Shown one piece after another: positions 6,962 through 15,757 of a DNA stretch of 19,333 nt (position 1 is the stretch's first letter; each line of letters begins with the position of its first letter). Both the position numbers and the translations under genes were made by a program. The DNA comes from Chloroflexota bacterium (GTDB taxonomy: Bacteria > Chloroflexota > UBA6077): the NCBI GenBank assembly GCA_021788565.1, contig JAJYKO010000013.1, positions 1 to 19,333 of the forward strand. The letters are read 5' to 3'. A model generated the notes under the pieces. The model saw only the letters and a program-made list of their open reading frames with translations. It was not told the origin of the DNA and searched no databases.

Positions 6962-8869
6962 ATGCTTCGAGACATTGGTAAGCAGCGAATCCTTCACGTC
7001 GATCTTCTCGAGGGGAAGACGTGGAGAGAAGATGTTCCTCACGCCGACCTTGTGAAGTATCTGGGAGGGCGGGGACTCGCGGCCAAGTGGCTGTACGAGC
7101 GACTACCGGCGGGCATCGACCCTCTGGGACCGGAGAACATCTTGATCTTCAGCACCGGCACTCTCACCGGCACCAGCGCTCCGTCATCGGGCCGATCTTC
7201 GATCACGACGAAGAGCCCGACCACGGGACTCTACCTCAAGGTGAGCGTTGGTGGCCACTTGGGTGCCATGCTCAAGTTTGCCGGCTACGACTACGTGATG
7301 ATTCAAGGGCAATCCTCGAAGCCGGTATACCTCTGGATCGACGACGAAAAGGTGGAGTTGCGGGATGCCAGCCAGCTCTGGGGGAAGGGCACCCGGGAGA
7401 CCGACGACCTGATCAAGGAGGAGTTGGGCGATCCTGGCATCCAGACAGGCGCCATTGGTCCAGCTGGTGAGAACCTTGTCAAGTTCGCCTGTTTCATGGT
7501 TTCTCGGTACAACTCAGCTTCCCGAGGAGGCGTCGGCGCAGTCTTTGGAAGCAAGAAGCTGAAGGCCATTGCTTGCCGGGGGACAGGTGGCCTGAAGGTG
7601 GCCGACGGGCCCGGGTACGTAGCGGTGACCCGGCAGATTCGAGCGGCTCTGGCCGCGGATGCTGGCTCCGAGAGCTTATACAACTGGGGTACGGCTGGAT
7701 CCATCCCCGGGCTGAACGAGATGGGGATGTTGCCGGCGTACAACTTCAGCCAGGTAACTATCGAACATGGCGAGCGGCTCAGCGGCCAATACCTCTTGGA
7801 CGAGGGGTATCTTACTGGTCGACACTCCTGCTTCGGCTGCTCCACTGCTTGTCACCGCCATGTGGACAGCTACTCGAAACGGTGGGGAGAGGTCCACGAC
7901 TCGGGTCCCGAACTGGAAACCGTGATGAGCCTTGGGGCCGAGTGCGGAATCGTGGATCTGGAAGCTGTGTTGGTGGCCAATCGGCTGTGCAACGACCTGG
8001 GCATGGACACCATCTCCGCCGGCTACGTTATCTCGTGGGCCATGGAGAGTTACCAGAAGGGTCTCATCGACCCTGATCTGGCCGAGGGACTGGAGATTGA
8101 CTTCGACAACCCCGAGGCCCAGATGGTCCTGCTCGAGCGCATCGCCCGTCGGAATGGCCGGCTGGCCAATATCCTCGCGGAGGGGACCCGCGCTGCGGCC
8201 AGGGAGGTCGGGGGGGATTCCTGGAAGTGGGCGATCCAGAGTAAAGGGCTGGAGCAATCGGGGGTAGACACGCGGGCGGCCAAGAGCTATGCCCTGGCGT
8301 TTGCCGTCAACCCCAGGGGGCCGGACCACCTGATGACGGAGACCTTCGCGGAGTTTGGCTTCACTCAGGAGGCTCGCGATGTTATCAAGAAGGTGACCGG
8401 CAGCGAGAAGTACGCAGATCCCAGGCTAGTGGAAAAGCGGGCTGAGATCGTTCTCTGGCACGAGCAGACCTATGGAGCCAGCGAGGCTCTGGGCTTCTGC
8501 GTCTTCACCTCCACGGCTGCGTTTGCCGTGACTCCCGAGAACATGGCTCAGCAGTTTAGCCTGGCTGTCGGCGTCCCCTGCTCAGAAGAGGATTTGATGC
8601 TGGCGGCTCGGCGGATAGTCACCATGGAGAAGTGCTTTAACTCCAGAGAGGGCGCGCGGCGGAAGGACGACCAGTTGCCGTGGCGGATGATGCACGAGCC
8701 GGTGCCGGATGGACCTAATCAGGGGATGATAACCAGCCCAGAGATGCTGGATGACTTGTTGGACCAGTACTACACGGCTCACGGTTGGGACCTGAAGACA
8801 GGCATCCCTAAACCGGAGACGCTGAGCTATCTGGGAATTGACAAGGTCTGTATCGGGTTGCCGGTGTAA
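6962..8869 (+). CDS. Aldehyde:ferredoxin oxidoreductase family protein (tungsten/molybdenum pterin enzyme)
   Basis: The 635-residue protein matches the full length of the AOR family, which oxidises aldehydes to acids with a bis-pterin tungsten or molybdenum cofactor and one [4Fe-4S] cluster. The N-terminal pterin domain shows YLGGRGLAAKWLYERL, FSTGTLTGTSAPSSGR and SRGGVGAVFGSKKLKA. The cluster ligands are Cys290, Cys293 and Cys297 (SCFGCSTAC) plus the distant Cys513 in LGFCVFT, the expected C-x2-C-x3-C...C arrangement. The ATG at 6962 has GGAGG six bases upstream; the frame extends back to a GTG at 6947 overlapping the ferredoxin stop, which is less likely. It is flanked by its ferredoxin and a MoaD-like protein. 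The substrate cannot be read from sequence: AOR, BamB-like and other subclasses all fit. No other pterin-cofactor genes are in the window. Confidence 0.92.
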   Translation: MLRDIGKQRILHVDLLEGKTWREDVPHADLVKYLGGRGLAAKWLYERLPAGIDPLGPENILIFSTGTLTGTSAPSSGRSSITTKSPTTGLYLKVSVGGHLGAMLKFAGYDYVMIQGQSSKPVYLWIDDEKVELRDASQLWGKGTRETDDLIKEELGDPGIQTGAIGPAGENLVKFACFMVSRYNSASRGGVGAVFGSKKLKAIACRGTGGLKVADGPGYVAVTRQIRAALAADAGSESLYNWGTAGSIPGLNEMGMLPAYNFSQVTIEHGERLSGQYLLDEGYLTGRHSCFGCSTACHRHVDSYSKRWGEVHDSGPELETVMSLGAECGIVDLEAVLVANRLCNDLGMDTISAGYVISWAMESYQKGLIDPDLAEGLEIDFDNPEAQMVLLERIARRNGRLANILAEGTRAAAREVGGDSWKWAIQSKGLEQSGVDTRAAKSYALAFAVNPRGPDHLMTETFAEFGFTQEARDVIKKVTGSEKYADPRLVEKRAEIVLWHEQTYGASEALGFCVFTSTAAFAVTPENMAQQFSLAVGVPCSEEDLMLAARRIVTMEKCFNSREGARRKDDQLPWRMMHEPVPDGPNQGMITSPEMLDDLLDQYYTAHGWDLKTGIPKPETLSYLGIDKVCIGLPV

Positions 8870-8882
8870 GGCTGGATTGCAG

Positions 8883-9179
8883 ATGGCACAGGCCAGTGAT
8901 CACGGAAGCCTCCACCTGCGGCTCTTCGGTGGGCTGCGGGAAGTGCGGAAGGCGCGGATGGAGGAGGACGAGTTTCCATACTCACCCGGCCTCACCGTCG
9001 GTGAGTTGTGGAGTCGTCTTCAAGGGGGGGCAGAATCGGGCTGGCTGCTGTCCAGTCTGCGTCGCGATGGGGTGTTGGCCCTGGTGAACGGAGTGCCGAT
9101 TCAGCGGTTGGCTGGGTGGGAAACCGAGCTGGCTGCCGAAGACACCGTCACCTTCATGGTCAAGGCATTCGGTGGATAG
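8883..9179 (+). CDS. MoaD/ThiS-family sulfur carrier protein
   Basis: The 98-residue product has the small beta-grasp layout (LHLRLFGGLREV strand, helix around TVGELWSRL, LALVNGVPIQRL) and ends in FMVKAFGG. The terminal Gly-Gly is the site that is adenylated and turned into a thiocarboxylate in MoaD and ThiS. Position directly after the AOR gene (13 bp) is common in bacteria with tungsten enzymes and points to sulfur donation for the pterin dithiolene of this AOR. The ATG at 8883 has only a weak AAGG eleven bases upstream; a GTG at 8838 inside the AOR gene would add 15 unrelated residues. The matching MoaE and MoeB-like partners must be encoded elsewhere. Alternative roles: thiamine or other sulfur transfer. 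Confidence 0.83.
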   Translation: MAQASDHGSLHLRLFGGLREVRKARMEEDEFPYSPGLTVGELWSRLQGGAESGWLLSSLRRDGVLALVNGVPIQRLAGWETELAAEDTVTFMVKAFGG

Positions 9180-9250
9180 ATCGATACCGGCAGTCAAATG
9201 GTCAGGGTAGTTGCATAGTTCGACAGTGGAGGAAGAGAGGAGACGAAGGA

Positions 9251-10975
9251 ATGGGAAAGAAGAGACAGTTGACACGGCGCGAGTTCCTACAACTGGCAGG
9301 GCTGTCGGCAGTTGGGGCGGCCGCGGCGGCGTGCGCTCCGCAGCAACCGAGCACGGCTGCCCCTACGAAAGCGCCGCAGGCTCCGGCAGCCCAGGCAACC
9401 ACGGCCCCGGCAGCCCCTGCGGCTACGGCGGCCCCGCAGGCGCCAGCCGCCGCGAAGGCGTCCCAGAAGCCGGCTATCGTCGCAGCTCTGGATAGCGACA
9501 TCGACCTCATCGATCCGATGGAGTTCCGAAGCGACGCGGCTTACTACGCGACGGCGAACCTGTATGAGCCGATGTTGCTCCAGAAAACAACCCTCAGCGC
9601 GGATGGCGTGGTTCTGGAAGGGCAGAATCAGTATGTGGGTGGGCTGGCAGAGTCCTACACGGTATCGCCCGATGGGAAGTTGGTTACGCTGAAGTTGAGG
9701 CAGGGGGCAAAATTCGCCAATGGGGACGAAATCACCGCTGATTGCTTCAAGGATACCTTCAACCGCGCGATGACGGCTAAGCAGAGCTACATTCCGTTGC
9801 TCACCCAGTTTATGGGGATCGACAATCCTGACGAGATTGTGGTCAAGGACAAGTATACTCTGGCGATCAGTCCGAAGCAGGCCTCCGCGATGTTGGTGCC
9901 GTTCCTGGCTTTCCAGGTGTTTGGTGCCATGGACCCTGCAACCACCAAGGCCCATGCCACTGCCGACGATCCCTGGGCATTCAAGTGGTATGAGAAGAAT
10001 GCTAACCCCAGTGGGCCCTACCAGATGACCAAGTGGGATGCCGGCAAGGAGTATGACTTCGAGCCCAACCCCAACTACTGGCAGGGACCCGACTACTTCC
10101 ACAATTCCAAATTCATAATGAAAGTCGTGCCAGCGGCCGAGGATCGGGAACTACTGCTGAAGAAGGGCGACATTGACCTTGCGCTGGGCCTGCCTTTCAA
10201 GGATCTCAACACCCTGAAGTCCGATCCCAACGTCAAGCTGACCAGCATCCAGTACACCAGGCTCTCTTATCTGGGCATGAACAACAAGATCAAGCCCTTC
10301 GACAACGTCAAGGTGCGGCAGGCCATCTCCTATGGTATCCCCTACCAGACCCTGGTGGACAAGGTGCTGTATGGGTACGGTCAGCGGGCGTACAGTCCCA
10401 TCCCGAACGGCATGCCCACCAGCAACAAGTCATTCTGGAACTACGAAACCGATACCAAGAAGGCCGCACAACTTCTGAAGGAAGCCGGCGTCTCCAACCT
10501 GCAGCTGGAACTGGCCGTCCGCCAGTCCATCCCGTGGGACGGGGATGCCGCGGTATGGATCCAGTCCTCCCTGCAGGAAGCCGGTGTGAACGTCACCATC
10601 AACCGGATGACCGATGCCGACTTCCTGGACAAGCTGAACAAGCACCAGTTGCAGTTCTTCATCCACGACTGGTACTCCTGGGGCAATGATCCGGCTTACC
10701 AACTCACGTTCTTACTGAAGTCGGGGGCTGCAACCAACTACGTCGATTACTCCAACAAGCAAGTCGATGACCTGATTGAGAAGGTAACCTGGGCCACGGA
10801 CCCGCAGCAGCGGCAGCAGATGATGGACCAGGCCCAGCAGATCATCGTGGGTGAGGCTCCATGGGCTTACCTGTACCAGCCCAACTGGGTGGTGGCGACC
10901 AACAAGAGCTTCACGGGTTTCGCCAAACTGGACGATCTCTGCCTGCGTTTCGGCCCCATGGGAAAGAACGCTTAG
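9251..10975 (+). CDS. ABC transporter solute-binding protein, family 5 (peptide/opine/nickel type), Tat lipoprotein
   Basis: The 574-residue product starts with a Tat signal (LTRREFLQLAG) and a lipobox AAAAC with Cys28 as the lipid-anchored residue. Residues about 30-75 form a low-complexity Ala/Pro/Thr linker, common in Chloroflexota, which holds the protein away from the membrane. The rest is a family 5 binding protein: AESYTVSPDGKLVTLKLRQGAKFANGDEITAD is the standard opening, followed by the three-lobed fold. This family binds peptides, opines, nickel chelates and other compounds, so the ligand stays open. The ATG at 9251 has GAGGAG eight bases upstream; the frame runs back to 9008 through the MoaD gene but that part is a shadow. 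The gene begins 71 bp after moaD and ends just before a strong hairpin, then the permease genes. Confidence 0.93.
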   Translation: MGKKRQLTRREFLQLAGLSAVGAAAAACAPQQPSTAAPTKAPQAPAAQATTAPAAPAATAAPQAPAAAKASQKPAIVAALDSDIDLIDPMEFRSDAAYYATANLYEPMLLQKTTLSADGVVLEGQNQYVGGLAESYTVSPDGKLVTLKLRQGAKFANGDEITADCFKDTFNRAMTAKQSYIPLLTQFMGIDNPDEIVVKDKYTLAISPKQASAMLVPFLAFQVFGAMDPATTKAHATADDPWAFKWYEKNANPSGPYQMTKWDAGKEYDFEPNPNYWQGPDYFHNSKFIMKVVPAAEDRELLLKKGDIDLALGLPFKDLNTLKSDPNVKLTSIQYTRLSYLGMNNKIKPFDNVKVRQAISYGIPYQTLVDKVLYGYGQRAYSPIPNGMPTSNKSFWNYETDTKKAAQLLKEAGVSNLQLELAVRQSIPWDGDAAVWIQSSLQEAGVNVTINRMTDADFLDKLNKHQLQFFIHDWYSWGNDPAYQLTFLLKSGAATNYVDYSNKQVDDLIEKVTWATDPQQRQQMMDQAQQIIVGEAPWAYLYQPNWVVATNKSFTGFAKLDDLCLRFGPMGKNA

Positions 10976-10991
10976 CACCCGTAGCAACCCA

Positions 10992-11020
10992 GGTCAGGGA
11001 GCCACTTCGGCTCCCTGACC
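10992..11020 (+). terminator. 12-bp hairpin between binding protein and permease genes
   Basis: GGTCAGGGAGCC (10992-11003) pairs exactly with GGCTCCCTGACC (11009-11020) around ACTTC. There is no T-run. Hairpins at this position in ABC operons usually protect the binding-protein mRNA or partly stop transcription so that the binding protein outnumbers the permeases. That role is inferred here. Confidence 0.65.
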
Positions 11021-11036
11021 GTTCCCGGAGACACCA

Positions 11037-12056
11037 GTGGTATCGTTGAGACGCTACATACTTAGAAGATTGTTGCTGTCCGTGGTCACCCTCTTTGGGG
11101 TTATCGTGGTGGTTTTCTTCATCACCCGCATCCTCCCCGGGAACCCCGCTGTGGTGCAGCTAGGCCCATACGCAACGCCTCAGTTGCTCGCCCAAACTGA
11201 GAAGGAGATGGGGTTGGACAAGCCGCTGCCGGCGCAGTTCGTCGACTATGTTGGAAAGCTGGCACACGGCGACTTGGGGAAGAGTTGGAGGACCGGGCAG
11301 CCGGTTCTAAAGGATCTGTCGCAGCGGTTGCCGGCCACCCTGGAGCTGGCCTTCTATGCGACCCTCATCGCGATAATAGTTGGCCTGGCCCTGGGGATCC
11401 CCGCCGCGGTTTTTCGCGGCAGCTGGTTCGACCAGATCGTCAGGGTGTTTGCTATCTTCGGAGCATCTACTGCCCTCTTCTGGTTGGCCCTGGTGTTCAT
11501 TTACGTTTTCTACTACAAACTGGGCTGGGCCGCAGCCCCCCTTGATCGCCTCGATACGGGAGTGACGGCACCGTCCCACATAACCGGATTTCTGACTATC
11601 GACAGCCTTTTGACGGGCAATTGGCAGGCTTTCCAGAACGCGGCGTATCACCTGGCGCTACCGGCCCTCACGCTTGCCTTTGTCGTTAGCGCCCCTATCA
11701 TAAAGATCGTGCGCGCTGCGATGTTGGATCAGCTGAACGCCGACTACATTAGAACGGCCAAGACCGTTGGGGTGCCATTCACGGAGATTCTTTTGCACGA
11801 TGCCTTGCGGAATGCCATGATCCCAATTCTAACCACAATCGGCATCGTGTTCGGCTACCTGATGGCAGGCAACGTACTAGTGGAGATGATTTTTGCCTGG
11901 CCGGGGATCGGCTCCTATGCCTGGAATGCGTTGTTGAACAAGGATTTCGAAGCGATCCAGGGCTTCGTCCTGCTGATCGCCTCCCTGTACGTGGGCCTGA
12001 ATCTGTTGATCGATCTGCTGTACAGCGTTATCGATCCCAGGATCAGGCTTGGATAG
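11037..12056 (+). CDS. ABC transporter permease, DppB/OppB type
   Basis: The 339-residue membrane protein has about six hydrophobic spans, near residues 10-30, 101-121, 136-160, 205-225, 263-287 and 309-331. The N-terminal span followed by ITRILPGNPA is characteristic of OppB/DppB. The cytoplasmic coupling loop (EAA-like) is DYIRTAKTVGVP at about 236-247. The start is a GTG at 11037, with GGAG at 11027-11030 six bases upstream. It forms the channel with the next permease and is separated from the binding-protein gene only by the hairpin. Substrate is set by the binding protein, not by this subunit. Confidence 0.93.
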   Translation: MVSLRRYILRRLLLSVVTLFGVIVVVFFITRILPGNPAVVQLGPYATPQLLAQTEKEMGLDKPLPAQFVDYVGKLAHGDLGKSWRTGQPVLKDLSQRLPATLELAFYATLIAIIVGLALGIPAAVFRGSWFDQIVRVFAIFGASTALFWLALVFIYVFYYKLGWAAAPLDRLDTGVTAPSHITGFLTIDSLLTGNWQAFQNAAYHLALPALTLAFVVSAPIIKIVRAAMLDQLNADYIRTAKTVGVPFTEILLHDALRNAMIPILTTIGIVFGYLMAGNVLVEMIFAWPGIGSYAWNALLNKDFEAIQGFVLLIASLYVGLNLLIDLLYSVIDPRIRLG

Positions 12057-12089
12057 GGTGGGGAGAATCAAGGGTCATGGAGTGGGAGC

Positions 12090-12986
12090 GTGATTAGCGA
12101 GGCATCCAGCCAGACAGTTGAGTTGGTCGGTCTCTCTGAGCCAAGGGGAATACGACGCCACTGGGACACCATCCGAGGACATCCCTCGATGCTCGTGGGG
12201 CTCGTCGTTCTCTTTGTGGTATTTCTTGCCGGGGTAGTGGGACCCTATCTGATCCCTTATCCGCCGCTCAAGACGAATCCCGATATCCGGCTGTTGGTGC
12301 CTTCGGCGGAGCACCTGATGGGAACCGATAGCTTCGGCAGAGATATTTTCTCCAGAGCAGTGTTCGCCTCTCGGCTAGACCTAACCATCGCCTTCTCGGT
12401 GGTGCCAATTGCCCTTGGGATTGGTGCCCTTATGGGCATGATCAGCGGCTACTACCGGGGTGTGGTGGACGACGTGATCATGAGAATTACCGATATTCTG
12501 CTGGCTTTCCCATCTTTCATCCTTGCGCTGACCATCACGGCGATTCTGGGCAACAGCGTGACCAATGTAATAATCGCTATCGCTATAGCCTATATACCGT
12601 ACTTCGTTCGTCTGACTCGCGGTCAGGCGCTCAGCGCAAGGGAGTTGGACTACGCCGAAGCTGCCCGCTGTGTTGGAAATCCTGGTTGGAGGGTGATGTT
12701 CCTCCACCTCCTGCCAAACTGCCTGACCCCTGCATTGGTGCAAGCTACCCTCTGTCTAGGATGGGCCATTCTGGACGCGTCGGGTCTCGCCTTCTTGGGC
12801 CTTGGCATTCGGCCGCCAACCGCTGAATGGGGCGTCATGGTCAGTGAGGGATCGCGCGATATCATCTCAGGTCAGTGGTGGACCTCCTTCTTCCCAGGTG
12901 CCATGATCGTGTTGACCGCGTTCAGTTTCAACCTGATCGGGGACAGCCTCAGAGACATCACCGATCCCGAGGATGCATCGGTATGA
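12090..12986 (+). CDS. ABC transporter permease, DppC/OppC type
   Basis: The 298-residue membrane protein carries the OppC_N segment (HWDTIRGHPSMLVGLVVLF, about 24-42), the hallmark HLMGTDSFGRDIFSR at 76-90 and the coupling loop ELDYAEAARCVG at about 185-196. Further hydrophobic spans follow to residue 285. The GTG at 12090 lacks a well-spaced ribosome site (GGGAG is only one base away), so the exact start is uncertain; a TTG at 12123 is possible. The 3' end overlaps the next gene through ATGA (12983-12986), indicating coupling with the ATPase. Confidence 0.92.
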   Translation: MISEASSQTVELVGLSEPRGIRRHWDTIRGHPSMLVGLVVLFVVFLAGVVGPYLIPYPPLKTNPDIRLLVPSAEHLMGTDSFGRDIFSRAVFASRLDLTIAFSVVPIALGIGALMGMISGYYRGVVDDVIMRITDILLAFPSFILALTITAILGNSVTNVIIAIAIAYIPYFVRLTRGQALSARELDYAEAARCVGNPGWRVMFLHLLPNCLTPALVQATLCLGWAILDASGLAFLGLGIRPPTAEWGVMVSEGSRDIISGQWWTSFFPGAMIVLTAFSFNLIGDSLRDITDPEDASV

Positions 12987-13981
12987 GCCAGGAACAACAC
13001 CTTCTTTCCATAAACTCGCTGAGTGTCAGCTTTCCTCGTCGCCGATCTCGTGTGAAGGTTCTGGATCGGGCATCTCTTTTCGTCGATAGGGGAGAGATGG
13101 TGGGTTTGGTGGGTGAGAGCGGCTCTGGAAAGACCCTCAGCTCCCTGGCCGTCACAGGGTTTCTGCCCGCGTCCGCTCGATTGGAGGAGGGGGAGATCTA
13201 CCTAGATGGCATGGACCTGCTTTCGCTGTCTTCTCAGGAAATGGGCAAAGTGCGGGGGAGGAAGGTCGCGATGGTCTTCCAGAGCCCGCGCACTGCTCTG
13301 AACCCGATGATGCGAGCCGGTGATCAGGTCGCTCGCTCCATCCATCTTCAGCAAGGTCTATCCAATAAGGATGCTTACAGAGAGGCTGTGAAGCTGCTTT
13401 CCGAGGTCGGGATCGCAGATCCAGAAAGACGAGCCAGGGCCTATCCACATCAATTGAGCGGCGGCATGTGCCAACGTGTGCTTATAGCGATGATGCTGGC
13501 CTGTCGGCCGCCGCTGCTGATAGCCGACGAGCCGACCACAGGTCTGGATGTCACCATCCAGGCCCAAATCTTCGAGTTGATCCGAGGGATCCAGCGAGAC
13601 ACCGGCACCTCCATCCTGTTGATCACGCACGATCTCGGCGTTGTGGCCGAGATGTGCCGTCGAGTGATTGTGATGTATGCCGGACAGATCATGGAGAGCG
13701 CCCCGGTCGACTCTTTCTTCGAGTCGCCAGTGCATCCATACAGCCGCATGCTCATGAGTTCGGTGCTGCGTGTGGACCGGAACGTTGAGCCTCCGGAGGG
13801 GCGCGTGGTGCTGAGTGATGAGACAACCTATGGGGTGCATGGTTGCCGTTTTGCTCCCCGCTGTGCGGAGGCTCAACCTGTTTGCTGGGAGCAGCGTCCG
13901 GAGCTTCAGTATCTGACGCCGGACCATACAGTAAGCTGTCATCGCGTGCGGGGGCAAGATGGAACCGATCATCAAGGGTGA
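12983..13981 (+). CDS. ABC transporter ATP-binding protein, DppD/OppD type
   Basis: From the ATG at 12983, which shares ATGA with the permease stop, the product has 332 residues. Walker A is GESGSGKT at 44-51, the Q-loop glutamine is 100, the signature LSGGMCQR is at 158-165, Walker B LLIADEP at 178-184 and the switch His is 216. The C-terminal oligopeptide-transporter extension contains Cys288, 294, 301 and 319, spaced x5, x6, x17. The same pattern holds a [4Fe-4S] cluster in some dipeptide-transporter ATPases. The next ATPase overlaps this gene by 23 bp, so D and F are expected as a heterodimer. The frame upstream of 12983 is inside the permease gene and is not part of this protein. Confidence 0.94.
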   Translation: MSQEQHLLSINSLSVSFPRRRSRVKVLDRASLFVDRGEMVGLVGESGSGKTLSSLAVTGFLPASARLEEGEIYLDGMDLLSLSSQEMGKVRGRKVAMVFQSPRTALNPMMRAGDQVARSIHLQQGLSNKDAYREAVKLLSEVGIADPERRARAYPHQLSGGMCQRVLIAMMLACRPPLLIADEPTTGLDVTIQAQIFELIRGIQRDTGTSILLITHDLGVVAEMCRRVIVMYAGQIMESAPVDSFFESPVHPYSRMLMSSVLRVDRNVEPPEGRVVLSDETTYGVHGCRFAPRCAEAQPVCWEQRPELQYLTPDHTVSCHRVRGQDGTDHQG

Positions 13982-14897
13982 GAAGCTGGTCAAGACCTTC
14001 AAGGAGGGGTCAGCCCTGGTCTGGGCAGTCAACGGTGTGAATCTGGATGTTCAGCCCGGTGAGGCCGCCGGGTTGGTAGGCGAGAGCGGCTGCGGCAAGA
14101 GCACAACTGCTCGCCTTCTTCTCCGGTTGTTGGACCCAACCAGCGGTCGTGTTGTCTTCCAGGGGACAGATCTGACATCCCTGAGTGAAGGACAGCTGCG
14201 GCGGCAGCGCCGCCACTTTCAGATGGTCTTCCAGGATCCCAACTCCTCTCTCAACCCTCGCTTTTCGGTGAGACGAACCCTGGCGGAGCCGATCCACCTC
14301 CATGGGCTGGCTCGAGGCAAAGAGGTGGATGAAAGGCTGTACGAGACCATGGAGCGGGTAAACCTGGAGCCGCAGATCCTGGATAGACTCCCGCACCAAC
14401 TGAGCGGAGGCCAGAAGCAGCGAGTGGGGATAGCCAGGGCCATTATCACTCAGCCTCGCTTCGTGACGCTTGACGAACCCACCTCTTCTCTGGACATGTC
14501 CATTCGGATTCAGCTCCTCAGCCTTCTTCGTCGGCTTCAGCAGGAGACAGGTATGGCGTACCTGTTCATCTCCCACGACCTCTCTGCCGTTAGGTTCCTC
14601 TGCAGCCGCGTTTTCGTTATGTACCTTGGAAGGGTGATCGAATCAGGGCCCACTGACGAGATCCTAGATCACCCCGGCCATCCCTACACCCGCGCCCTGC
14701 TTTCGGCCGTTCCAATCCCAGATCCGAGGACCAAGCGCAACCGGATCATCCTGGAGGGCGAGCCGCCCAGCCTGTTCTCCGCCATCAAGGGTTGCGCTTT
14801 CCATGATCGCTGCAACCGTCGGAAGCCCGGCTGTTCGACTGAGGCTCCTCCGTTCCGAGATGCCGGGGGAGAACACTATGTGGCCTGCTTTGAGTAG
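13959..14897 (+). CDS. ABC transporter ATP-binding protein, DppF/OppF type
   Basis: The 312-residue product starts at the ATG at 13959 inside the end of the previous gene. Walker A is GESGCGKS at 41-48, the Q-loop glutamine 92, the signature LSGGQKQR at 148-155, Walker B FVTLDEP at 168-174 and the switch His 206. The C-terminal segment has Cys279, 285, 292 and 310, with the same x5, x6, x17 spacing as the partner ATPase, fitting a second [4Fe-4S] site. It is the last gene of the importer and is followed by a 48-bp gap with no clear terminator, so transcription probably continues into the dehydrogenase gene. Confidence 0.94.
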   Translation: MEPIIKGEKLVKTFKEGSALVWAVNGVNLDVQPGEAAGLVGESGCGKSTTARLLLRLLDPTSGRVVFQGTDLTSLSEGQLRRQRRHFQMVFQDPNSSLNPRFSVRRTLAEPIHLHGLARGKEVDERLYETMERVNLEPQILDRLPHQLSGGQKQRVGIARAIITQPRFVTLDEPTSSLDMSIRIQLLSLLRRLQQETGMAYLFISHDLSAVRFLCSRVFVMYLGRVIESGPTDEILDHPGHPYTRALLSAVPIPDPRTKRNRIILEGEPPSLFSAIKGCAFHDRCNRRKPGCSTEAPPFRDAGGEHYVACFE

Positions 14898-14945
14898 ACG
14901 GGCCATCAGGCAGAATCTGTCGATTGATAGCGAAGGGACCTTGAA

Positions 14946-15710
14946 GTGATGTTGAATGAAGCTTCCTTGAACGGGAAAAACGTCCTGATCACCGGCGGAT
15001 CACGAAACTTGGGGGAGGCGGTGGCGCGACGGATGGTACAGCTGGGGGCAGCTGTTGCTATCAACCATCACGGGGACGGCGAGAAAGCCGGGCAGTTGGC
15101 AAAGGAGCTTCAAGCTGGGGGAGGCGGTGCGGTAGCCTTGGAGGCCGACGTGCAGAAGGCTGATCAAGTCAAGCAGTTGGTGGTGCGAACAGTTCAGGCC
15201 CTGGGGCCCGTCGACATCTTGATCCACTGTGCAGGTCCATTCGCTATGACCCCCTTCGAGCAGATGGAGGAGCAGGAGTGGGATTCCATCCTTGGGGTGA
15301 ACCTGAAGGCTGCCTACTTGCTGACAAGAGAGTTAGCGCCGGGGATGAAGGAGCGCGGATGGGGACGCATTATCCTGATGTCTGCAGGGTCCTCCTTCAT
15401 TCGCACGCACTCAATATACAGTCTGGCCAAGGCATCGGTGATCACGCTCGCGGAGACTCTTGCCGTGGAGTTGGGACCTGAAATCACCGTCAACGCCATC
15501 GCCCCGGGCCAGATCTTCGAGAGCGCTGCCATCATGGATGGGTTCGAGCCCGGTTTTTCGGATCGGGCCATTCAGGCAGCTCCGTTGAAACTGCTCGTCA
15601 CCCGAGCCGAGGTGGCTGAGATGATGGCTCTCATTTGCGCCTCTCAGGCGATGCGTTCGGTTACCGGCCACACTTTCGTCATGGATGGTGGCTGGCGGCT
15701 GACGGCCTGA
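14946..15710 (+). CDS. Short-chain dehydrogenase/reductase (FabG-like)
   Basis: This 254-residue classical SDR has the nucleotide-binding loop TGGSRNLG (about 16-23), an HCAGPF segment in place of the usual NNAG, and the catalytic Tyr158 and Lys162 in YSLAK, with serines at 146-150 upstream. The end (SVTGHTFVMDGGWRLTA) is typical of FabG-like enzymes. It would oxidise or reduce a hydroxyl/keto group with NAD(P)H in the cytoplasm. The GTG at 14946 lies seven bases after AAGGGA; the next codon is ATG, which would shorten it by one residue. Operon position between the importer and an aminotransferase suggests a catabolic role rather than fatty-acid synthesis, but the substrate is unknown. Confidence 0.9.
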   Translation: MMLNEASLNGKNVLITGGSRNLGEAVARRMVQLGAAVAINHHGDGEKAGQLAKELQAGGGGAVALEADVQKADQVKQLVVRTVQALGPVDILIHCAGPFAMTPFEQMEEQEWDSILGVNLKAAYLLTRELAPGMKERGWGRIILMSAGSSFIRTHSIYSLAKASVITLAETLAVELGPEITVNAIAPGQIFESAAIMDGFEPGFSDRAIQAAPLKLLVTRAEVAEMMALICASQAMRSVTGHTFVMDGGWRLTA

Positions 15711-15757
15711 CGGCCAACGACGGCTTCACGCGAGCGCGAAATTGGGAGGAGATAGGA

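Noticed and set aside
9008..9250. N-terminal extension of the solute-binding protein frame
   Set aside because: It overlaps moaD and would bury the Tat signal and lipobox that start at 9251.
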